This document shows, piece by piece, positions 59,116-64,000 of a DNA stretch of 64,000 nt (within the stretch, counting starts at the first letter, position 1; each line of letters begins with the position of its first letter). Below the pieces are notes generated by a model that ran no database searches, had not been told where the DNA came from, and saw only the letters and a list, made by a program, of their open reading frames with translations. Origin of the DNA: Hominisplanchenecus_A murintestinalis (GTDB lineage: Bacteria; Bacillota; Clostridia; Lachnospirales; Lachnospiraceae); assembly GCF_943193015.1 (NCBI RefSeq), contig NZ_CALPCM010000010.1, forward strand, positions 33,353 through 97,352, written 5' to 3'. Both the position numbers and the translations under genes were made by a program.

Positions 59116-59994
59116 ATGTCGGATTATATTGTAAGGGCTACGGCCGCTGACAGCCAAATCCGTGCGTTTGCGGCAACTACACGGGAGATGACAGAGTTTG
59201 CCAGAGGAACGCACAATACCAGTCCTGTAGCGACGGCGGCTCTGGGACGGCTGCTGACAGCCGGGGCGATGATGGGCGTGATGATGAAGGGAGAGAAAGA
59301 TATCCTGACTCTTCAGATAAAAGGCAGGGGGCCAATCGGCGGTATTACGGTGACGGCTGACAGCCAGGGGAATGTAAAAGGGTACGTGAATAATCCGGAA
59401 GTGCTTCTCCATGCGAATGCAGCGGGGAAGCTGGACGTTGCAGGGGCGGTAGGCCCCGGGATGCTCAGCGTGATTAAGGACATGGGGTTAAAAGAGCCAT
59501 ATGTCGGGCAGACGGTGCTTCAGACAAGTGAGATTGCGGAGGACTTGACGTACTATTTTGCCACTTCGGAGCAGGTGCCCTCTTCGGTAGGGCTTGGAGT
59601 ACTCATGAATCATGACAATACGGTGAAACAGGCAGGCGGCTTTATTATACAGCTTATGCCGTTCACAGATGAAAAAGTTATTGACGCACTGGAGAAAAAG
59701 CTGGCGGATATTACTTCTGTCACGTCCATGCTGGATGAGGGAATGACGCCGGAGCAGATTTTAGGGCGGCTTCTGGGGGATTTCGGACTGGAAATCATGG
59801 ACAGGATGCCCACACAGTTTGCGTGTAACTGCAGTAGGGAGCGGGTGGAAAAAGCGCTGATAAGCATCGGAAAGAAGGATTTGCGTGAAATGATTGCCGA
59901 AGGAAAAACGGTGAGCCTGAACTGCCATTTCTGCGGCGCGGACTATGCATTTGATGTGGAAGATTTGGAAAAGCTATTAAGACAAAGCAGGTAA
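59116..59994 (+). CDS. hslO: Redox-regulated chaperone Hsp33
   Basis: A 292-residue holdase that unfolds and becomes active upon oxidation. It begins SDYIVRATAADSQIRAFAA; the C-terminal zinc site is CNCS (about 237) and CHFC (about 270). Bleach and heat stress act by oxidising these four Cys. ATG at 59116 is favoured over GTG 59107, though both are possible; the GTG would overlap the upstream stop as GTGA. AAGGA upstream. Confidence 0.96.
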   Translation: MSDYIVRATAADSQIRAFAATTREMTEFARGTHNTSPVATAALGRLLTAGAMMGVMMKGEKDILTLQIKGRGPIGGITVTADSQGNVKGYVNNPEVLLHANAAGKLDVAGAVGPGMLSVIKDMGLKEPYVGQTVLQTSEIAEDLTYYFATSEQVPSSVGLGVLMNHDNTVKQAGGFIIQLMPFTDEKVIDALEKKLADITSVTSMLDEGMTPEQILGRLLGDFGLEIMDRMPTQFACNCSRERVEKALISIGKKDLREMIAEGKTVSLNCHFCGADYAFDVEDLEKLLRQSR

Positions 59995-60007
59995 GGAGCA
60001 GACGGAT

Positions 60008-61921
60008 ATGTTTGACGGATTTATCAAAACGGCGGCTGTAACGCCGAAAATTAAAGTTGCAGACTGCATCCACAATGCGGCTGCCATTTGTAACGGAATC
60101 GATGAGGCTGTAGCTGCCGGGGCGAAGTTGATTGTATTTCCGGAGCTGTGCATGACAGGGTATACTTGTGAGGATTTGTTCTGGCAGGAGACGCTGCTCG
60201 ACGGGGCTCGGCAGGGGCTGCATCAGGTGGTTTTTCATTCCAGGGGAAAGGACGCCCTGATATTCGTAGGGCTTCCCTGGGAAAAGGATGGGAAGCTGTA
60301 TAATGCGGCTGCGGCCGTGTGCAGCGGGCGTCTGCTGGGGATTATCCCTAAGTCCTGCCTTCCAAATTATAATGAATTTTATGAGGCGAGGCACTTTGAG
60401 CCGGGATGCCGGAAGGTGGAATGGGTGGACTACGAAGGGAGCCCGGTGCCGTTTGGCATGAACCAGCTTTTCGTATGCAAGGAGATGGAGGGCCTGTGTG
60501 TGGCGGCAGAAATCTGTGAGGATTTGTGGGTGCCGCAGCCTCCAAGCATTCATCATGCGCTGGCGGGGGCGACAGTGATTGTTAACCTTTCAGCCAGTGA
60601 CGAGGCTACCGGAAAAGATAAATACCGGGAATCCCTGGTAACAGGGCAGTCGGCGCGTCTAATTAGCGGGTACATTTATGCCAGTGCGGGAGAAGGGGAA
60701 TCTTCCACGGATTTGGTATTTGGCGGGCACAGCCTGATTGCGGAAAACGGGATTTTGCTGAAAGAATCCAGGCGGTTTATGAATGAGACGATTTATGGCG
60801 ATATAGATATCCGGCGGCTTGTTTCAGAGCGCAGGCGGATGACAACGTTTCAGCAGCAGGGGCAGGAAGAGTATGAGAAAGTTCCTTTTCACCTGGAGCT
60901 GACGCCGACAGAGCTGACGCGTTTTATCGATCCCATGCCGTTTGTACCGGACAGCCCGGGAGACAGGGAGAAGCGGTGCGAGGAAATACTGATGATGCAG
61001 GCGCTGGGACTGAAAAAGCGTTTGGAGCATACAGGATGCGCCAGTGCAGTCGTAGGTATTTCTGGCGGGCTGGATTCTACCCTGGCGCTTCTGGTAATGG
61101 CAAAGGCATTTGACATGCTGGGGCTTTCCAGACAGGATATTACAGCAGTGACTATGCCCTGTTTTGGAACGACAGACCGTACCTATACAAACGCCTGCGA
61201 ATTGACGCGGACACTGGGAGCTTCTCTTCGGGAAGTAGACATCCGGAAAGCGGTAACCCTGCATTTCCAGGATATCGGCCATGATGCGGAAAACCATGAT
61301 GTGACCTATGAGAACGGACAGGCGAGAGAACGGACGCAGGTGCTGATGGATATCGCGAACCAGACAGGCGGGCTGGTAGTGGGTACGGGAGATATGTCGG
61401 AACTGGCGCTTGGATGGGCGACCTATAATGGTGACCATATGTCTATGTATGGCGTGAACGCCTCTGTGCCAAAAACTCTGGTGCGTCATCTTGTGCGTTA
61501 CTATGCGGATACCTGCGGGGATGAAAAGTTGAAAGATATCCTGCTGGATGTGCTCGACACTCCGGTAAGCCCGGAGCTGTTGCCGCCAAAAGACGGGGAG
61601 ATTTCCCAGAAAACTGAAGATTTGGTAGGGCCGTATGAGCTGCATGACTTTTTCCTGTACTATGTGCTGCGTTTCGGTTTCCTTCCCCGAAAGATTTACC
61701 GTCTGGCTAAGCTGGCCTTTGCAGGAAGCTATGAGAAAGAGACGATTCTGAAATGGCTGAGGAAATTTTACTGGAGATTCTTTTCCCAGCAGTTTAAGCG
61801 CTCATGCCTGCCGGACGGGCCGAAGGTCGGTTCCGTAGCGGTTTCACCGAGGGGAGATTTGCGGATGCCCAGCGATGCGTGCGTGAGGCTGTGGCAGAGG
61901 GATTTGGACGAGGTGGAGTAG
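60008..61921 (+). CDS. nadE: Glutamine-dependent NAD+ synthetase
   Basis: A 637-residue two-domain enzyme. The N-terminal nitrilase-type glutaminase has Glu in VFPELCMTGYTCEDL, Lys in PKSCLPNYNEF and Cys in AAEICEDLWVPQPPS. The C-terminal synthetase has the PP-loop VGISGGLDSTLALLV (about 350-364) and GTGDMSELALGWATYNGDHM. It uses glutamine to amidate deamido-NAD. AAGGAG precedes the ATG. The end of the long housekeeping run. Confidence 0.97.
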   Translation: MFDGFIKTAAVTPKIKVADCIHNAAAICNGIDEAVAAGAKLIVFPELCMTGYTCEDLFWQETLLDGARQGLHQVVFHSRGKDALIFVGLPWEKDGKLYNAAAAVCSGRLLGIIPKSCLPNYNEFYEARHFEPGCRKVEWVDYEGSPVPFGMNQLFVCKEMEGLCVAAEICEDLWVPQPPSIHHALAGATVIVNLSASDEATGKDKYRESLVTGQSARLISGYIYASAGEGESSTDLVFGGHSLIAENGILLKESRRFMNETIYGDIDIRRLVSERRRMTTFQQQGQEEYEKVPFHLELTPTELTRFIDPMPFVPDSPGDREKRCEEILMMQALGLKKRLEHTGCASAVVGISGGLDSTLALLVMAKAFDMLGLSRQDITAVTMPCFGTTDRTYTNACELTRTLGASLREVDIRKAVTLHFQDIGHDAENHDVTYENGQARERTQVLMDIANQTGGLVVGTGDMSELALGWATYNGDHMSMYGVNASVPKTLVRHLVRYYADTCGDEKLKDILLDVLDTPVSPELLPPKDGEISQKTEDLVGPYELHDFFLYYVLRFGFLPRKIYRLAKLAFAGSYEKETILKWLRKFYWRFFSQQFKRSCLPDGPKVGSVAVSPRGDLRMPSDACVRLWQRDLDEVE

Positions 61922-62231
61922 AGGGGTAAAATAGAGCAGGATTGTATGATAAACATAGATTTGTTATGGTCCCGGTTTACGCAAAATTTAAGAAAACAAA
62001 TCTTGACAAGTTTATTTGAAAGTGTCATGGAAAATATATGAACTTTTCAAGGTACTATAGCGGGGCTTTTGACCCCAATATCTTTTATATGGAAGTATTG
62101 GAAAAAGACTTTCAGCAGAGGATATGGAAGGCACTCTTATGTGCATGGTAAACGTAGATGTTATCGCAAGAATATGGAGATGATGACGTTTGGTGGGGAA
62201 AAGGAAGCAATAGATTGGCAAAAATAAATTG
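61922..62231. other. Gene-free stretch after nadE
   Basis: No recognisable gene. A 34-codon frame from an ATG at 62038 (MNFSRYYSGAFDPNIFYMEV at the start) ends in TAA and has protein-like composition, perhaps a relic. Base composition shifts towards AT from here. Confidence 0.4.
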
Positions 62232-62260
62232 TTGTCAATTATATTGACACATATTATAAT
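62232..62260 (+). promoter_or_regulatory. Promoter and palindrome before the Rpn-type gene
   Basis: TTGTCA (62232-62237), 17 bp, TATAAT (62255-62260). GTCAAT/ATTGAC (62234-62239, 62243-62248) forms a palindrome in the spacer, an operator candidate. It is 30 bases upstream of the ATG at 62290. Confidence 0.7.
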
Positions 62261-62289
62261 AGAGGTAAAGAAAAAGAAGGAGCGTCATT

Positions 62290-63075
62290 ATGGAGAAAGC
62301 TTTTGAGGAACTGCAAATAAAAGATGATTTCATGTTCAGTGTTATCATGAGAAATCCAAAATTTTGAAAACCTTTTTTAGAACGGATACTTGGCATCAAG
62401 ATATCCCACATTGAATATCCGAAATCGCAGGAGACAATAGATATTTCTGCAGATGCGAAAAGTGTACGTTTGGATATCTATGTAGAAGATGGGAAAGAAA
62501 CCGTTTACAATATTGAAATGCAGACCACAGAGAATAGAAATCTTCCCAAACGAACAAGATATTATCAAGGAATGATAGACTTGAATATCTTGGAAAAAGG
62601 GGATAATTACAAAGAATTGAAACGCAGTTTTGTTATTTTTGTATGTACCTTTGATTTGTTTGGCGAAGGGCGACACATCTATACCTTTGAAAATCGCTGT
62701 ATTCAAAATCCAGAGTTGGGTCTTGGAGACGATACAACGAAGATTATTTTAAATACGAAGGGTACAATGAACGATGTGACACCGGAAATCAAAAAGCTGC
62801 TTAACTTTATTGACGGTAAGGAGCCGGAGGATGACTTTACCAGAGAATTAGATGAGGCGGTGCAGTCCGTCAGAAAAAATGAGAAATGGAGGTTGGATTA
62901 TATGACTTTGCAGATGAATTATCAGGAAAAATATGAGCAGGGTATTGAGCATGAGAAAGAGAAAACGGCAAGGCGTTTAATTGAATTGGGAAGATTCTCA
63001 ATTGAGGAGATTGCAGATGTGACGGAATTGTCGGTTGAAAAAGTAAAAGAGATTGCTGAATTGCAACCAGTTTAA
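62290..63075 (+). pseudogene. Rpn-family nuclease/transposase-like gene broken by TGA
   Basis: A gene for a PD-(D/E)XK protein of the Rpn (recombination-promoting nuclease, COG5464) family. The ATG at 62290 has GAAGGAG in front and opens 25 codons (start MEKAFEELQIKDDFMFSVIM), then an in-frame TGA at 62365-62367, then KPFLERILGIKISHIEYP and about 230 further codons in the same frame to 63075. Motifs: DIYVEDGKETVYNIEMQT has the catalytic Asp and the E-x-Q, and KRTRYYQGMID. The family usually has Cys at the TGA position, so a TGC/TGT to TGA change is the simple cause. The C-terminal RRLIELGRFSIEEIADVTEL is intact. Confidence 0.8.
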
Positions 63076-63415
63076 TGTTTGTTGCTTAAGCAGAAATTAG
63101 GTTTTCAATGCTTCTATTTTGCTTCTAAAATTTTTAGATGTCTTCAAATAATAGAAATAATATGCGAAATAGGTGGGTTAAAAAGTATGAAATAGACACA
63201 AAAGTATCTTAAAATCATATAGATGAGACGAGTTCGAATAAACAAAAATGCTTAGTAAATCCAGTGTTTATGTGGGTTTGCGGGCTTTGGAAAGGTCTTT
63301 TGATAACAAATTTATAACAGTTGTTTGAGTACGATTATTCTTACTGTCAAGTGGTTTGTTGGTGGGAGAATGATTAAGAAGTGGTTTGGACGGCTGAAAT
63401 AAATCCATATTATAA
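63076..63415. other. AT-rich gene-free stretch
   Basis: No gene, RNA or repeat is recognised in this stretch. AT richness is in line with an accessory region boundary. Nothing resembling a complete attachment site was found. Confidence 0.4.
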
Positions 63416-63459
63416 CGCCCTTAGCTGTGGGTAGGAACTCATGGCTAAGGGCGTTTTTT
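63416..63459 (+). terminator. Strong terminator before the XRE gene
   Basis: CGCCCTTAGC (63416-63425) and GCTAAGGGCG (63444-63453) with flanking AA/TT give a 12-bp stem, then six T. Orientation is plus; it lies just after the 3' end of the minus-strand XRE gene, and may serve both directions poorly on the minus side. Confidence 0.85.
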
Positions 63460-63469
63460 GTCGTGCTTG

Positions 63470-64000
63470 TCAATCGGTTTTTAGTTTGTCCTTGAACGCT
63501 TCGACTAAGGCGTCGCTCAATTCATCAGAGGGAGATTTCGCCCAATGCTGCGTGGTGTCAAACTTCGGATAATTGTACCGCCACTGGTCGTAATCTTCCC
63601 TGCTGATTTCTTCGGCAGAGAGCTTTGTAGCCTGTTCCTGCCAAGCGCAGAGCATTTTCAGCAGTTCGGCGGCATCCTTACTTTTGTCTTTGTTGACCTT
63701 TAAGCAGACTTCTCCGTCTGCTTCAGTGATGGTAAGACCGTAAATGTCCTCAAGGACAAATAAGGTGTGCATAAGTCCGACGTAGCTGTCAATGTCGGGT
63801 ATGTCCAGAGCCTGCGGCGCAACGTTCAGAGCCTGCGCCAGTGCAGCCGTCAAGTCTGCCTTTGGCTTGCGTGAGCCAGTTTCGTACTGTGCCAGACGCA
63901 CGTCTGCGCTCCGTTCGGGAAACCCGACAAGCATACCAAGATATTTCTGTGTCATGCCCCGCATGATGCGGAAAAAATGTATTCTTTCGCCAATTGCCAT
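63470..64000 (-). CDS. XRE-family HTH regulator, start at window edge
   Basis: A 176-residue protein whose first 60 residues are a Cro/CI-type helix-turn-helix (IGERIHFFRIMRGMTQKYLGMLVG, RLAQYETGSRKPKADLTAAL). The rest (about 70-176) has no recognised fold. ATG lies exactly at base 64000, so the upstream signals are outside. Such regulators are typical of integrative elements in Lachnospiraceae, e.g. next to recombination or mobilisation genes. A link to such an element is suggested only by position and the shift in base composition. Confidence 0.8.
   Translation of the reverse strand: MAIGERIHFFRIMRGMTQKYLGMLVGFPERSADVRLAQYETGSRKPKADLTAALAQALNVAPQALDIPDIDSYVGLMHTLFVLEDIYGLTITEADGEVCLKVNKDKSKDAAELLKMLCAWQEQATKLSAEEISREDYDQWRYNYPKFDTTQHWAKSPSDELSDALVEAFKDKLKTD

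Noticed and set aside
62365..62367. Selenocysteine at the TGA of the Rpn-type gene
   Set aside because: Rpn proteins are not known selenoproteins and no clear SECIS-like hairpin directly follows; a nonsense change is simpler.
1..64000. CRISPR arrays, tRNA or rRNA genes
   Set aside because: No regularly spaced repeats, and no tRNA T-loop patterns outside coding sequence or rRNA-like stretches were recognised by eye; a covariance-model search would be decisive.

Overview
The window reads as a chromosomal segment of a spore-forming, low-to-moderate GC Gram-positive of the Clostridia, most likely a gut Lachnospiraceae. The basis is gene content and order: hrcA-grpE-dnaK-dnaJ behind a CIRCE element, RNase J and RNase Y, an IreB-RuvX-DUF1292 cluster, uninterrupted sigK, spoIIM, an rpmE-DUF1385-prmC-prfA cluster, AGUCC/GGAGG-type ribosome binding sites and frequent GTG/TTG starts. 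No rRNA, tRNA, CRISPR array, complete insertion sequence or complete prophage was seen. Species cannot be fixed from the sequence alone.

Layout. 1-2090: 3' end of hemW, a convergent anchored SGNH hydrolase, and a gene-free stretch dominated by a 257-bp palindromic repeat. 2091-9005: an ABC exporter and the heat-shock operon. 9145-16049: a large cell-wall-anchored protein whose 3' end overlaps a housekeeping run prmA-rsmE-cysteine desulfurase-thiI. 16054-23450: a Crh-like HPr on the minus strand, then mtaB, ireB, ruvX, DUF1292, rnj, ylbF, a short MltG-like protein and the trmR-trhP pair for wobble-uridine modification. 23458-33182: alanine symporter, sigK, phosphopantetheinyl transferase, a DD-carboxypeptidase, recA-recX with a LexA box, rny, spoIIM, xerD and a precorrin-2 dehydrogenase. 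33287-41486: DAHP synthase, a membrane-anchored MutS-like ATPase, a decayed SGNH esterase, rnhA, tyrS, a 51-residue membrane protein, alaS and rpsU. 41731-50036: cell-envelope block with a CmpB-type permease, dacF, a metallophosphoesterase and a four-gene exporter operon (adaptor, ATPase, adaptor, permease). 50044-61921: rpmE, DUF1385, prmC, prfA, glmM, a composite repeat, DUF2156, two aminotransferases (the second hisC), a methyltransferase, hslO and nadE. 61922-64000: AT-richer and gene-poor, with an Rpn-type nuclease gene broken by one TGA and an XRE regulator at the edge, probably the start of an accessory region.

How it fits together. Most of the window is conserved housekeeping machinery: protein folding, tRNA modification (thiI, mtaB, trmR, trhP), RNA turnover (rnj, rny), recombination (recA, recX, xerD, ruvX) and translation. 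Envelope functions form the second theme, and three of those units carry similar TTAAT/TTAAG direct-repeat boxes that suggest shared control by an OmpR-type regulator.

No clear-cut novel defence or biosynthetic system was found. The observations most worth following are the dual-adaptor exporter whose second adaptor has a folded domain and Pro/Thr/Glu linker inserted in its hairpin, the MutS-like ATPase with membrane segments, the HPr that keeps the regulatory Ser but lacks the catalytic His, the hairpin that hides the dacF ribosome binding site, the possibly leaderless metallophosphoesterase message, and the palindromic repeats. All assignments come from reading motifs by eye; no database search was run.
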